A DNA stretch of 64,000 nt from Limnohabitans planktonicus II-D5. Its GTDB lineage: Bacteria > Pseudomonadota > Gammaproteobacteria > Burkholderiales > Burkholderiaceae_C. Made by a program: the position numbers and the translations under genes. The stretch lies in contig NZ_LFYT02000004.1 of assembly GCF_001270065.2 (NCBI RefSeq), positions 1-64,000 of the forward strand, written 5' to 3'. This document shows positions 44,135-53,744 of the stretch, piece by piece (position 1 is the stretch's first letter; each line of letters opens with the position of its first letter). The notes below the pieces were generated by a model. The model was given only the letters and a program-made list of their open reading frames with translations. It did no database searches and was not told the DNA's origin.

Positions 44135-45211
44135 CTACATCCGGCCGTGCTGGCGCATCAAATCCAGCAGCTTGTCTGTGTCCAGCGCAGGCACCACATG
44201 CCCAGCCGGTTTGACGGTGGGCACATCTTCGCCCTGCACCAGGGCGTTGATGACCGCCTCGTCCACGGCCTGCACTGCGGCCTCGTAGAGCACATCCAGC
44301 ACCTCCCAGTTCAGGCTTTGGCGCTGAATCACTGCACCCATTTTTTCAGGATGAGGCATGGGATCGGCCACCGAAAAGGCCAGAAAAATATCGCCCGATG
44401 AATTGCCCCCCGGACTGCCCGAGCGTGCGATGCCCAGGCCTGCCCGCTTGGCCAGCGAGCGCAAGATGGCATCTGACAGGGGCGCATCGGTGGCCAAAAT
44501 GACAATGATGGAGCCACTTTCTTTCTTGGCAAAACCACCCGGCATGGCTTGCCCCACAGGCACCCCCAGCACCGATAACCAGTGACGCCTGCCGTAATTT
44601 GCCTGTACCAAGGCACCGAGGGTGTAGGTCTGGCCTGCCACCTGGATCTGGCGCGAAGCGGTGCCGGTGCCGCCCTTGAATTCGTAGGCGATCATGCCGT
44701 TGCCACCCCCCACCGAGCCTTCGGCCACCGGCCCGCTGGCGGCGGCATCGAGCGCGGCCACCGCATGCGCCGGTTGTACATGCAGGGCATTGATGTCGTT
44801 GAGCACCCCGTCGTAGGTTTCGGCCACCACAGGCATGGCCCAGGCGTGGTGGTTTTGAAAGTGCTCGGCGTAACGGCCCAACATCCATTGCACCGCCCCT
44901 TGGTGGCACGCCCCCACCCCATGGGTGTTGGTGATCAGCACAGGCCCCAGGAAATACCCCGCATCGTTGATCCAGTGAACCCCAGTCATCTCGCCATTGC
45001 CATTGAGCGCATGAAAACCCGCCCACACGGGCATGGGGTTGTTCGCATCCTGCCGGGGCACGATGGCCGTGACCCCTGTGCGCATGCGCCGCGAGGGATC
45101 GGTCAAGGTGGTGAAGCCCACCGTCAGCCCGGGCACGTCGGTGATGGCGTTGAAGGGGCCGGTCTGGCCCGCAAAAGGCAGGCCCAGTTCACGGCCTCGG
45201 GGTCGGGTCAT
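44135..45211 (-). CDS. P1 family peptidase (DmpA/S58)
   Basis: Self-processing aminopeptidase/amidase of the DmpA family, 358 residues. The precursor is expected to cut itself before the Ser of ESGSIIVILATDAPL (about residues 232-246); that Ser becomes the N-terminal nucleophile. Other conserved parts are ITDVPGLTVGFTT, GFHALNGNGEMTG, LITNTHGVG, GSVGGGNGMIAYEFKGG and RSGSPGGNSSGDIFLAFS. No signal peptide is present. The substrate is probably a short peptide or amino-acid amide. On the same strand as tldD, 110 bp upstream, so the two may share a transcript. Confidence 0.92.
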   Translation of the reverse strand: MTRPRGRELGLPFAGQTGPFNAITDVPGLTVGFTTLTDPSRRMRTGVTAIVPRQDANNPMPVWAGFHALNGNGEMTGVHWINDAGYFLGPVLITNTHGVGACHQGAVQWMLGRYAEHFQNHHAWAMPVVAETYDGVLNDINALHVQPAHAVAALDAAASGPVAEGSVGGGNGMIAYEFKGGTGTASRQIQVAGQTYTLGALVQANYGRRHWLSVLGVPVGQAMPGGFAKKESGSIIVILATDAPLSDAILRSLAKRAGLGIARSGSPGGNSSGDIFLAFSVADPMPHPEKMGAVIQRQSLNWEVLDVLYEAAVQAVDEAVINALVQGEDVPTVKPAGHVVPALDTDKLLDLMRQHGRM

Positions 45212-45294
45212 CGGCGTCCTCCGGTTTCACAAGTTGCCACCAGGCGGGTATCTGTTGATTTGGCCCTGTGAAGTTTTCAATGCGCAAAGATCTT

Positions 45295-45494
45295 GTAGGT
45301 CGGCGGTCGGAGACCCCGACATGGGCCTGTGCCTAACCCATAACGTCGGACTCTGCGAGTACCGACCTACAAGATGACATCGCTCACCCGTTTCAAAATT
45401 CAATGCTCAAAGATGTTGCAGGTCGGCGGTCGCAGACCCCGACATGGGCCTGCGGCGAAACCCATCATGTCGGACTCTGCGAGTACCGATCTAC
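45295..45494. repeat. Two REPIN-like pairs (GGTC/ACTC type)
   Basis: Pairs at 45295-45370 and 45418-45494, each with a GGTC-type forward arm and an inverted ACTC arm ending CTAC. In the first the upper stem is GGTC-GGA-GACC, in the second GGTC-GCA-GACC. Flanking TTCAATGC(T/G)CAAAG also precedes the 37.3-kb array, so the flank moved or was copied along with the repeat. Confidence 0.9.
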
Positions 45495-45567
45495 GAGATG
45501 ACCTTTCTCACACATTTCAAACTTCAGCGTGCCGGATCACTCTGAAGCGCAGCTGATGGTCCAGCGC

Positions 45568-46455
45568 TCAGCGCTGGCGCATGAGTTGCAGCAAAGCCGC
45601 ATCGTCCAGGTCGGCCCAGCCTTGCTCAAGGGCTTGGGCAAACAGCGCGCCTGCAACCGAGCCCAACGGGGGGGCGAAGGCCACGTCTTCGGCAGCCTGC
45701 AGGGCCAGGCCCGTGTCTTTGGCCAACAAACTGACATGGGCGCGAGGCGCCAAGTCACCGGCCAGGGCACGGTGCATGCGGTCCGAGCCGATCCAGCTTT
45801 GCCCGCTGGAGGCCTCGATCACGGCCAGCGTGGTCGCGGGCTCCAGGCCCAGCCGCTCGGCCAAGGCCATGGCCTCGGCAGCGCCTGCCAAATTCACAGC
45901 CGCCAGCAAATTGTTGACCAGCTTGGTGCGTGCACCGTCACCGGCCCTTGTGCCCACACGAAAGACCTGGTCGCTCAAGGCGTTCAGCAAGTTCTGGTGG
46001 CGCGTCCACACGGCATCCGAACAAGCCACCATCAGGCTCATGCGGCCCTCACGGGCGCGCAAAGGGCCACCGGACATGGGCGCGTCCATGCAATCGACGC
46101 CCTGCAGCGCCAATCGCTCAGCCTGAGCCGCCACCGTGGCAGGCCCCAGGGTGGGGCACAGCATCACGCTCTGGCCAGGCCGCAAGTGCGCACCCGCGCC
46201 ACCCTCGCCCCACAGCACCGACTCGGTTTGCGCCGCATCGACCACCGCGACCAGCAACACACCTTGCGGTGTCAGGGACTGCGCGGCCTGCCCAGCTGAG
46301 CCGCAAGGTGCAGCCCCCAGGGCCACGGCTTGGGCTTGCGCCTGCGCATCGGTGTCGTGCACAGCCACCTGCCAGGCCAAATCGCGCAAGCGGGCCAACA
46401 TGGCGCCGCCCATGTTGCCGGCACCCACCACCGCCACAGAGGTTGAAGGGTTCAT
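45568..46455 (-). CDS. NAD(P)-dependent beta-hydroxyacid dehydrogenase (3-hydroxyisobutyrate DH family)
   Basis: Oxidoreductase of the 3-hydroxyisobutyrate/tartronate semialdehyde/6-phosphogluconate dehydrogenase superfamily, 295 residues. The cofactor site is VAVVGAGNMGGAMLARL (about 7-23). The substrate signature DAPMSGGPLRAREGRMSLMV (about 123-142) and the catalytic Lys in GDGARTKLVNNLLAAVNLAG (about 172-191) are present. The exact substrate is unknown. The ATG overlaps the rodA stop by four bases, an unusual partner for rodA. Confidence 0.9.
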   Translation of the reverse strand: MNPSTSVAVVGAGNMGGAMLARLRDLAWQVAVHDTDAQAQAQAVALGAAPCGSAGQAAQSLTPQGVLLVAVVDAAQTESVLWGEGGAGAHLRPGQSVMLCPTLGPATVAAQAERLALQGVDCMDAPMSGGPLRAREGRMSLMVACSDAVWTRHQNLLNALSDQVFRVGTRAGDGARTKLVNNLLAAVNLAGAAEAMALAERLGLEPATTLAVIEASSGQSWIGSDRMHRALAGDLAPRAHVSLLAKDTGLALQAAEDVAFAPPLGSVAGALFAQALEQGWADLDDAALLQLMRQR

Positions 46456-47657
46456 GTTTGCACCAGCTGTTTGGAGCGGGCAATCGACATCAAAATGCCC
46501 AGCGCCAGTCCCAGGGTGACCATGGCGGTGCCCCCGTAGCTGATGAAGGGCAGGGGCACGCCCACCACCGGCAAGATGCCGCTGACCATGCCCATGTTCA
46601 CAAAGGCATAGGTGAAAAAGATCATGGTCATGCTGCCCGCCAGCAAGCGGCTGAACAGCGTGGGCGCGTCTACGGCGATCATCAGACCGCGGTACACCAG
46701 AAAGAAATACCAGAAGATCAGGAACAGGCCACCGGCAAAGCCGAACTCTTCGCCATAGGCCGCAAAAATGAAGTCGGTGGTGCGCTCAGGGATGAATTCC
46801 AGATGGGTTTGCGTGCCTTGCATGAAGCCCTTGCCCCAAAAGCCGCCCGAGCCAATGGCGATCATGCCCTGGATGATGTGAAAGCCTTTGCCCAGCGGGT
46901 CGCGCGCAGGGTCCAGCAAGGTGCACACCCGCTGGCGCTGGTATTCATGCAGCACTCGCCAGTCCACATCGGGGGCGCACAAGGTCGGCTCCATGACAAC
47001 CAGCACCGCCATGCCCACCAAGGCCAGTAAAACAGGGGGAACTATCCAGCGCCATCTGAGCCCCGCAAAAAAGATCACGGCCAGACTCGCGGCCAAGACC
47101 AGCAGTGCGGTGCCCAGGTCGGGCTGTTTCATGATCAGTCCCACAGGCACCGCCATGATCAGCAGTGCAATGACGAAGTCCAGTGGTCGCAAATGCCCTT
47201 CACGCTTTTGAAACCATGCCGCCAGCATCAAGGGCAGCGCGATTTTTAAAATTTCACTGGGCTGGATCACCACGCCCAAATTCACCCAACGTCGGGCCCC
47301 CTTTTTGGTAATGCCAAAAACCGCCACAGCCACCAGCAAGATCACGCCCATGGTGTAGATGGGTACGGCCCAGGCCATGAGTTTTTGGGGCGGGATCTGC
47401 GCGACGACAAACATGATGACCGCTGCCAGCAGCATGTTGCGGCTGTGGTCGATAAATCGGGTGCCGTGGTCAAACCCTGACGAATACATGATGAGCAAAC
47501 CCGCGCATGCCAGCATGAAGACGGCAAAGGCCAAAGGGCCATCAAAACCGTCGACATGGCGCCAAAGGCGCTGCCTGAGGGTGGATTTTTGAATCACGGA
47601 AGACATGGGTGTACCGATCATCGGTTTGCGCGATTGGACGGTGTGCCCTTGTTTCAT
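46452..47657 (-). CDS. rodA: Rod shape-determining protein RodA (SEDS glycosyltransferase)
   Basis: Peptidoglycan glycosyltransferase of the cell-elongation machinery. About ten membrane helices; conserved parts include [48 protein letters not shown] and [19 protein letters not shown]. From ATG 47657 (401 residues) the start overlaps the gpsA stop as ATGA; ATG 47606 would give a more typical N-terminus and remains possible. It is sandwiched by four-base overlaps with gpsA and the dehydrogenase, so all three are translationally coupled. The usual mreBCD/mrdA neighbours are absent here. Confidence 0.94.
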   Translation of the reverse strand: MKQGHTVQSRKPMIGTPMSSVIQKSTLRQRLWRHVDGFDGPLAFAVFMLACAGLLIMYSSGFDHGTRFIDHSRNMLLAAVIMFVVAQIPPQKLMAWAVPIYTMGVILLVAVAVFGITKKGARRWVNLGVVIQPSEILKIALPLMLAAWFQKREGHLRPLDFVIALLIMAVPVGLIMKQPDLGTALLVLAASLAVIFFAGLRWRWIVPPVLLALVGMAVLVVMEPTLCAPDVDWRVLHEYQRQRVCTLLDPARDPLGKGFHIIQGMIAIGSGGFWGKGFMQGTQTHLEFIPERTTDFIFAAYGEEFGFAGGLFLIFWYFFLVYRGLMIAVDAPTLFSRLLAGSMTMIFFTYAFVNMGMVSGILPVVGVPLPFISYGGTAMVTLGLALGILMSIARSKQLVQT

Positions 47658-48655
47658 ACCGATTCACCCCGGGGGCCTCGGCCCATCAGCACCTGCACGG
47701 CTTCACGGGCCTGCAAACGGCCATCGAGCAGGGCCACGACGGCTTCAGTGATGGGCATGTCCACGCCCAGGCTTTGGGCGCGTTGCCAGACGGTTCGGGC
47801 GCTGTAGACGCCTTCGGCCACATGGCCCAAAGAATCCACGGCTTGCGCCAGGCTCAGGCCTTGGGCCAGCAACAGACCGACTTTGCGGTTACGGCTCAGA
47901 TCGCCCGTAGCGGTCAAGACCAGATCGCCCAGCCCCGACAAGCCCATGAAGGTTTCAGCCTTGGCCCCTAACGCCAGTCCCAAGCGGGTCATTTCGGTCA
48001 AACCCCGGGTGATCAGCGCCGCCCGGGCGTTCAGCCCCAGATTCAGGCCATCGCACAGGCCGGTGGCAATGGCCAGCACGTTTTTGACCGCACCACCCAC
48101 TTCGACGCCCACGATGTCTTCGTTGGCATACACACGCAGGGCCGGACCATGAAAGGCCTGCACCATGGCATTTCGCACCGCCGCATGGGCGCTGGCGGCC
48201 ACTAAGGCAGTCGGCTGCTGGCGCGCCACTTCGAGCGCAAAACTGGGGCCACTCAGGGCACCGGCTTGCAAACCAGGCGCTGTTTGGGCCTGCACTTCGT
48301 GGGGCATGAGGCCGGTGCCTGCCTCAAAACCCTTGCACAGCCAGGCCAGTGGTGCCTGAACTTGCTGCAAGCGCTGCAAGTTGCTGCGCAGACCCGACAT
48401 GGGGGTGGCCAGTACCCACAACTCTTGGGGCTGCCCGGACAACAAGGCCTCGACCGGACCGGTCAGCACCGACAAATTTTCGGGCAGTTCAACGCCCGGC
48501 AAATAGCGCAGGTTTTGGCGCTGCGCCTGCATGGCAGCCGCCTGCGACGCGTCCCGGGCGTGCAAGCGCACGACGTGCTGCCCGGGATGGCGGCAAGCCG
48601 CCATGGCCATGGCCGTGCCCCAGGCGCCTGCGCCAATGACCGTGATGTGCATCAA
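47654..48655 (-). CDS. gpsA: Glycerol-3-phosphate dehydrogenase [NAD(P)+] GpsA
   Basis: Makes sn-glycerol-3-phosphate for phospholipids. The product is 333 residues. [17 protein letters not shown] is the dinucleotide site. [57 protein letters not shown] with the catalytic Lys, [14 protein letters not shown] and [20 protein letters not shown] are all GpsA signatures. A second Met one codon on could be the real start. 21 bp after secB. Confidence 0.96.
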   Translation of the reverse strand: MMHITVIGAGAWGTAMAMAACRHPGQHVVRLHARDASQAAAMQAQRQNLRYLPGVELPENLSVLTGPVEALLSGQPQELWVLATPMSGLRSNLQRLQQVQAPLAWLCKGFEAGTGLMPHEVQAQTAPGLQAGALSGPSFALEVARQQPTALVAASAHAAVRNAMVQAFHGPALRVYANEDIVGVEVGGAVKNVLAIATGLCDGLNLGLNARAALITRGLTEMTRLGLALGAKAETFMGLSGLGDLVLTATGDLSRNRKVGLLLAQGLSLAQAVDSLGHVAEGVYSARTVWQRAQSLGVDMPITEAVVALLDGRLQAREAVQVLMGRGPRGESV

Positions 48656-48676
48656 AAACGCAAAGCCAGTCAGGCA

Positions 48677-49141
48677 TCACTGCTGCGTGGCAGCAGCTTG
48701 GGCTTGTTGTTGCTCGTACATGGCCTGGAAGTTGATTTCGGCCAGGTGCACGGGCGGAAAACCAGCACGGGTGATCAAGTCCGCCACGCTGGCGCGCAGG
48801 TAGGGGTACACGATCTGGGGGCAGGCGATGCCCATGATGGGGCCCATCTGGTCTTCGGGCAGGTTGCGGATTTCAAAGATGCCGCCTTGCTTGCACTCGA
48901 CCAAAAACACGGTCTTGTCGGCAATCTTGGTGTGCACTGTGGCGGTCACGCACACTTCAAACACGCCTTCAGCAGCGGGGGTGGCTTCCACGCCCAGCTG
49001 GATGTCGACGCTGGGTTGCTGCTGCTCGATCAGGATGGCGGGGGAATTGGGTTGCTCCAGCGAAGCCTCTTTCAGGTAGACGCGTTGGATCTGGAAAACG
49101 GGTTGCACATCGGCTTCGGGGGTGACAGCGGTATCGGTCAT
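48677..49141 (-). CDS. secB: Protein-export chaperone SecB
   Basis: Cytoplasmic tetrameric chaperone that keeps preproteins unfolded and hands them to SecA. At 154 residues it has the SecB length. [20 protein letters not shown] is the family N-terminal segment, followed by [20 protein letters not shown] and the conserved [40 protein letters not shown]. The C-terminus is Gln/Ala-rich. AAAGAGA precedes the ATG. Part of the conserved betaproteobacterial rhodanese-grxC-secB-gpsA block. Confidence 0.97.
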   Translation of the reverse strand: MTDTAVTPEADVQPVFQIQRVYLKEASLEQPNSPAILIEQQQPSVDIQLGVEATPAAEGVFEVCVTATVHTKIADKTVFLVECKQGGIFEIRNLPEDQMGPIMGIACPQIVYPYLRASVADLITRAGFPPVHLAEINFQAMYEQQQAQAAATQQ

Positions 49142-49252
49142 GGGGGTTCTCTTTGAAAAAATACGGGCAAGACGACAAGCATCTGCCCAAGGGACGAAAC
49201 AGCAGAATTATCAGGGATGCAGCGCATCGCATCGGCGCGAGATGCGCCAGTG

Positions 49253-49271
49253 AAAACCCCCGGTTGGGGTT
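49253..49271 (-). terminator. Terminator after grxC
   Basis: On the minus strand AACCCC (49271-49266) pairs with GGGGTT (49260-49255), followed by TT. It begins at the last base of grxC and would separate rhodanese-grxC from secB-gpsA transcripts, at least partly. Confidence 0.65.
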
Positions 49272-49528
49272 CAGGCCTGCAGCAAAGACACCAGGCCGCC
49301 TTTGGCGTCAAGGGCCATCAGGTCGTCGCAGCCGCCCACATGGGTGTCGCCCACAAAAATTTGGGGCACGGTGCGACGGCCGGTGATTTGCATCATGTGG
49401 TCGCGTTGAGCAGGGTCCAGGTCAATGCGGATTTCTTCAACCTGCGTGACACCTTTGGCCTTGAGCAATTGTTTGGCACGGATGCAGTAGGGGCAAACGG
49501 CGGTGGTGTACATCTTGACGGCTTGCAT
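49271..49528 (-). CDS. grxC: Glutaredoxin 3
   Basis: Small thiol-disulfide oxidoreductase, 85 residues, that reduces disulfides with glutathione. The active site is CPYC in MYTTAVCPYCIRAKQLL (Cys12/Cys15). RRTVPQIFVGDTHVGGCDDL has the cis-Pro and glutathione-binding Gly-Cys-Asp-Asp. AAAGGAC precedes the ATG. 11 bp after the rhodanese gene. Confidence 0.96.
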   Translation of the reverse strand: MQAVKMYTTAVCPYCIRAKQLLKAKGVTQVEEIRIDLDPAQRDHMMQITGRRTVPQIFVGDTHVGGCDDLMALDAKGGLVSLLQA

Positions 49529-49539
49529 GGGGCGTCCTT

Positions 49540-49941
49540 TCAGGCTTTTTCAATGGGCATGCTGGCCGCTTGCCAGGCCTTGAGGCCACCGGCGAGCGAT
49601 TGGGCCTTCTCAAAACCCAGTTTTTGGGCGGCAGCAGCTGCGCGTGCCGAGCGGGCACCCACTTGGCACACCATGATCACCGGGGTCGATTTGTTCTTCA
49701 CCAACTGGCCCAGCTTGGCTTCAAGTTGGCCAAGGGGCAGGTTTTTGGCACCGATCACATGGCCCCGGGCAAATTCATCGGGTTCGCACACATCAATGAC
49801 GATGGCTTTTTCGCGGTTCATCAGTTGCACCATGTCCTGAGGTCCCAGGCCACGGCCCGCGCTCAAGACAGGAAAAAGCAAAGCAACGCCAGACGCCAAT
49901 GCCACGGTCACCAACATCCAGTTATCGAGGAGAAATTTCAC
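49540..49941 (-). CDS. Membrane-anchored rhodanese-like protein
   Basis: Single rhodanese domain of 133 residues with an N-terminal membrane anchor (LLDNWMLVTVALASGVALLF, residues 4-23). IVIDVCEPDEFARGHVIGAK is the CH2A segment, and the active loop is CQVGARSARAAAAA with the catalytic Cys. The start is GTG at 49941 with AAAGG upstream. Usually found next to grxC and secB in this group; it probably handles sulfane sulfur at the membrane, but its substrate is not known. Confidence 0.92.
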   Translation of the reverse strand: MKFLLDNWMLVTVALASGVALLFPVLSAGRGLGPQDMVQLMNREKAIVIDVCEPDEFARGHVIGAKNLPLGQLEAKLGQLVKNKSTPVIMVCQVGARSARAAAAAQKLGFEKAQSLAGGLKAWQAASMPIEKA

Positions 49942-50054
49942 GAATCAGACCTTTTTCAGTCAAAAAAATCGGCCTGATCGCAGGCCGCCAAGTCTGAATT
50001 CTAAAATGATGTCCTTTCCCTCTGTTTCTGACAGCCTCTGCTGTCCACTTCAAT

Positions 50055-50792
50055 ATGTACAAAATCGTCCTGATCCGCCACGGAGAATCCACCTGGAACC
50101 TTGAAAACCGCTTCACCGGATGGACCGATGTGGACCTGACCCCCACCGGCGTGAGTCAGGCCATGTCGGCGGGCAAACTGCTCAAGGCCGAAGGCTGGGA
50201 CTTTGACCTGTGCTACACCTCGGTGCTCAAGCGCGCCATCCACACCCTCTGGTACACCTTGGACGAAATGGACCGCACCTGGCTGCCCGTGGTCAAAGAC
50301 TACCGCCTGAACGAGCGCCACTACGGCGCTTTGCAGGGCCTGAACAAAGCCGACATGGCCAAGCAATACGGCGACGAGCAGGTGCTGGTCTGGCGCCGCA
50401 GCTACGACACCCCGCCACCCGCACTGGAGGCGACCGATCCCCGCTGCGAGCGCAGCGACCGCCGCTACCCCGATGCCAGCGCCGTGCCGCTGACCGAGTG
50501 CCTGAAAGACACCGTGGCCCGTGTGCTGCCCGCCTGGAACGACAGCATTGCCCCCAGCATCAAATTGGGCAAACGCGTGCTGATCGCGGCGCACGGCAAC
50601 TCGATCCGCGCCTTGATCAAGTACCTGGACGGCATCTCCGAGACCGACATCGTGCACTTGAACATCCCCAACGGCATCCCGCTGGTCTACGAACTGGACG
50701 AAAACCTCAAGCCGATCCGCCACTATTACCTGGGCGACGCCGAGGCAGCAGCAGCAGCAGCTGCCGCAGTGGCCAGCCAGGGCAAGGCCTGA
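50055..50792 (+). CDS. gpmA: 2,3-bisphosphoglycerate-dependent phosphoglycerate mutase
   Basis: Glycolytic enzyme interconverting 3- and 2-phosphoglycerate. The 245-residue protein has [18 protein letters not shown] with catalytic His9, [17 protein letters not shown], and [18 protein letters not shown] with the second catalytic His. The C-terminus carries an eight-alanine run (…[15 protein letters not shown]) coded mostly by GCA triplets (about 50744-50768), a slippage-prone tract not needed for the fold. Divergent from the rhodanese gene. Confidence 0.96.
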   Translation: MYKIVLIRHGESTWNLENRFTGWTDVDLTPTGVSQAMSAGKLLKAEGWDFDLCYTSVLKRAIHTLWYTLDEMDRTWLPVVKDYRLNERHYGALQGLNKADMAKQYGDEQVLVWRRSYDTPPPALEATDPRCERSDRRYPDASAVPLTECLKDTVARVLPAWNDSIAPSIKLGKRVLIAAHGNSIRALIKYLDGISETDIVHLNIPNGIPLVYELDENLKPIRHYYLGDAEAAAAAAAAVASQGKA

Positions 50793-50966
50793 ACGGCTGC
50801 GGTGGTGGTGCGCGATGTCTGCGAAGGTGTGCGCTGAGTCTTCGCAGGCTGTCCGGCCCACTGAATGCCGAGCCAGACACGGTCACGTTTATTCACACAA
50901 CCTGAAAACTCCAAGCCACGCCGGGTGTATATTGAGCTGCATTGGCCATAGTGGAATCCTGAGCAC

Positions 50967-52415
50967 ATGAAACAACATCTGAAAATCGCGGGCTGGATCA
51001 GCGTGGGCGCACTGGCAGGTGCCATGACCACCGTGTCGCTGCAAACCGTGGCACGCGGCAACATGGCGCCCTTGCCCCTGGAAGAGCTGCAACAACTCGC
51101 CGCTGTTTTTGGCATGGTCAAAAGCGACTATGTCGAGCCCGTGGACGAGAAAAAGCTGATCACCGAAGCCATCACCGGCATGGTGGCCAGCCTGGACCCG
51201 CACTCGCAGTATTTCGACAAGAAAAATTTCAAGGAATTTGCAGAAGGCACCTCGGGCAAGTTTGTCGGTGTGGGCATCGAGATCAGCCAGGAAGATGGCC
51301 TGATCAAAATCGTCTCGCCCATCGAAGGCTCTCCGGCTGATCGCGCGGGCCTCAAAACCAATGACCTGATCACCAAGGTCGATGACACGCCCGTCAAGGG
51401 GCTGTCCCTCAATGAAGCTGTCAAGCGCATGCGCGGCGAGCCCAAGACCAAAGTGGTGCTGACCATCTTCCGCAAAGACGAAAGCCGCACCTTCCCGGTC
51501 ACCATCATCCGTGAAGAGATCAAGACCCAGTCCGTCAAGGCCAAGATGATTGAGCCGGGCTACGCCTGGGTGCGGGTGTCTCAGTTCCAGGAGCGCACCG
51601 TGGACGACTTCGCCCGCAAAGTCGAAGAACTCTACGCACAAGACCCCAAAATCAAGGGCCTGGTGCTGGACCTGCGCAACGACCCCGGTGGCTTGCTCGA
51701 TGCTGCCGTTGCGCTGTCTGCAGCCTTTTTGCCCGAAAACGTGACGGTGGTCACCACCAACGGCCAGCTTGAAGAAAGCAAATTCACTTACAAGGCCACC
51801 CCCCAGTTCTGGCGTCGCAATACGTCCAATGACCCGATTGGCAAGCTGACGCAAGCCACAGGTGGTGCCCTGAAAAAAGTGCCACTGATCGTTCTTGTCA
51901 ATGAAGGCTCGGCCTCGGCCAGCGAAATTGTTGCCGGTGCCCTGCAAGACTACAAACGTGCCACCCTCATGGGCAGTCAGACCTTTGGCAAAGGCTCGGT
52001 GCAAACTGTGCGCCAATTGGGGCCTGATACGGCGCTTAAGATCACCACCGCCCGTTACTACACGCCCAATGGCCGCGCCATCCAGGCCAAAGGCATCGTG
52101 CCTGAAATCATGCTGGACGAGACCGCTGAGGGCAATGTGTTTGCCGCCTTGCGCACCCGAGAGGCCGACCTGCAAAAGCACCTGTCCAATGGCAAGGAAG
52201 AAGAGAAAAAAGACCCCGAGCGCGAAAAAGCCCGCGATTTAGCCCTGAAAAAACTGGAAGAAGAATCCAAGAAGCCCGTGGCCGAGCGGCGTTTGCCCGA
52301 ATTCGGTTCCGACAAGGACTTCCAGCTGGCCCAGGCCCTGAACAAGCTCAAAGGCCTGCCCGTGAAAGCCAGCACCACACTGGCCGAACGCAAAGTTGAA
52401 AAGAAAGAAAATTGA
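50967..52415 (+). CDS. ctpA: C-terminal processing protease CtpA (S41 family)
   Basis: Periplasmic tail-specific protease of the CtpA/CtpB type, 482 residues. It has an N-terminal signal/anchor (WISVGALAGAMTTVSLQTVA), a PDZ domain (about 90-170, VGVGIEISQEDGLIKIVSPI, GLKTNDLITKVDD) and a catalytic S41 domain with Ser in VNEGSASASEIVAG and Lys in TFGKGSVQT. The C-terminal ~90 residues are highly charged (KEEEKKDPEREKARD). It processes envelope proteins or peptidoglycan hydrolases in related bacteria. Adjacent to moeB by 18 bp. Confidence 0.94.
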   Translation: MKQHLKIAGWISVGALAGAMTTVSLQTVARGNMAPLPLEELQQLAAVFGMVKSDYVEPVDEKKLITEAITGMVASLDPHSQYFDKKNFKEFAEGTSGKFVGVGIEISQEDGLIKIVSPIEGSPADRAGLKTNDLITKVDDTPVKGLSLNEAVKRMRGEPKTKVVLTIFRKDESRTFPVTIIREEIKTQSVKAKMIEPGYAWVRVSQFQERTVDDFARKVEELYAQDPKIKGLVLDLRNDPGGLLDAAVALSAAFLPENVTVVTTNGQLEESKFTYKATPQFWRRNTSNDPIGKLTQATGGALKKVPLIVLVNEGSASASEIVAGALQDYKRATLMGSQTFGKGSVQTVRQLGPDTALKITTARYYTPNGRAIQAKGIVPEIMLDETAEGNVFAALRTREADLQKHLSNGKEEEKKDPEREKARDLALKKLEEESKKPVAERRLPEFGSDKDFQLAQALNKLKGLPVKASTTLAERKVEKKEN

Positions 52416-52433
52416 GCGCCATGGACGACGCGC

Positions 52434-53189
52434 ATGGATGACGCACAGTTACTGCGCTATTCGCGGCACATTCTGCTCAACGAACTGGGCATTGACGGTC
52501 AGGAAAATCTGCTCGCTGCACACGCCCTGATCATTGGCGCAGGTGGCCTGGGCTCGCCGGTGGCGCTGTACCTGGGCAGTGCCGGTGTGGGCCACATCAC
52601 CGTGGTGGACCATGACGAAGTCGATGCCACCAACTTGCAGCGCCAGATTGCCCACACCCTTGACCGGGTCGGCCAGCCCAAGGCCGAATCCGTGCGCACG
52701 GCCATTGCCCAGATCAACCCCGACCCGCAGGTGCACACCGTCACGCGCCGCGCCGATGCCGCCTTGCTGGCCGAACTGGTGCCTCTGGCGGATGTGGTCA
52801 TCGACTGTTGCGACAACTTCGACACGCGGCACGCTGTGAACCTGGCGTGTGTGCAACACCGCAAACCGCTGGTCTCGGGCGCAGCCATCCGCATGGACGG
52901 CCAAGTGTCCGTGTTTGACAGCACGCAGCCCGATGCGCCTTGTTACGCCTGCATCTTCCCGCCTGAGGACCTGCCCGAAGAAACCCGCTGCGCCACCATG
53001 GGTGTGTTTGCGCCGCTGGTGGGCATCATCGGCAGCGTGCAAGCGGCAGAAGCCCTCAAAATCCTGAGCGGCATGGGCAGCCACATGGCCGGGCGTTTGC
53101 TCATGCTCGACGGGCGCGAACTGTCCTGGACCGACATCCGCATGCAGCGCAACCCCCAATGTTCGGTGTGTTCATCCCACCGGGCCTGA
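52434..53189 (+). CDS. moeB: ThiF/MoeB/HesA-family adenylyltransferase
   Basis: E1-like enzyme that adenylates the C-terminus of a sulfur-carrier protein (MoaD or ThiS), 251 residues. LIIGAGGLGSPVALYLGSAG is the nucleotide site, NLQRQIAHTLDRVGQPKA carries the Arg finger, VVIDCCDNFDTRHAVN is conserved, and two CxxC pairs (CYAC, CSVC) bind zinc. RCATMGVFAPLVG has the Cys used for thioester chemistry in some members. MoeB and ThiF cannot be told apart by sequence alone; the symbol is the likelier choice. Confidence 0.9.
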   Translation: MDDAQLLRYSRHILLNELGIDGQENLLAAHALIIGAGGLGSPVALYLGSAGVGHITVVDHDEVDATNLQRQIAHTLDRVGQPKAESVRTAIAQINPDPQVHTVTRRADAALLAELVPLADVVIDCCDNFDTRHAVNLACVQHRKPLVSGAAIRMDGQVSVFDSTQPDAPCYACIFPPEDLPEETRCATMGVFAPLVGIIGSVQAAEALKILSGMGSHMAGRLLMLDGRELSWTDIRMQRNPQCSVCSSHRA

Positions 53190-53222
53190 ACAGCTTCTGA
53201 GACTGCACCCAAGGCGATCCGC

Positions 53223-53744
53223 TCAAGGGGCGTGGCAGCTGCCGTTGAACTTCCTGAACAAAGCCGGTGACATGGGGGCTTCGCGCCCGGCAAACATGCC
53301 TCTTTTTTCCTTTTGCGCCTGCCGCTGCAAGGCCGCGTAAGGCCCCCGGCCCGTGCGAAACTGGTAAGCCCAAGCCATGCCCAAGCGCACCATTTCAGCG
53401 CCCAGATCCGCCCCATCTACCGATAAGCGCCCAATGTCCCGCCCGTAGCTGTCGTGCCCCAGTGACTGCACCTGAACCGACTTGCGCAGTGCCAGCGTGA
53501 TCATGGCGTCACGCGCCGCTGAGCCGCCGGGCTGGCAAGTTTCAGGCGCATCCACGGCATCCAGGCGCAGCTTGACCGGCTCTTTCTGGCCTGGGCGCAC
53601 CACCAAAACCGTGTCTCCGTCCATCACCCAGCTGACCCAACCGGTCCAGACCTCGGCCTTGGCTTGGTTTGTTGACTTGGCCTGTGCTGAAAAAACGCTC
53701 CCCAGTGCGAACAAGAGGACCCAGCCCAATACCCAAGCCCTCAT
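53223..53744 (-). CDS. Thermonuclease-family (SNase-like) secreted nuclease
   Basis: Staphylococcal-nuclease-like protein of 173 residues. The signal peptide is VLGWVLLFALGSVFSAQA. The SNase core has VSWVMDGDTVLVVR (metal Asp), KLRLDAVDAPET (catalytic Arg and Asp/Glu), DSYGRDIGRLSVDG and GMAWAYQFRTGRGPYAALQR. Likely a periplasmic or extracellular nuclease. Its start overlaps the marR-like gene's stop by four bases, an odd pairing of regulator and nuclease. Confidence 0.9.
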   Translation of the reverse strand: MRAWVLGWVLLFALGSVFSAQAKSTNQAKAEVWTGWVSWVMDGDTVLVVRPGQKEPVKLRLDAVDAPETCQPGGSAARDAMITLALRKSVQVQSLGHDSYGRDIGRLSVDGADLGAEMVRLGMAWAYQFRTGRGPYAALQRQAQKEKRGMFAGREAPMSPALFRKFNGSCHAP

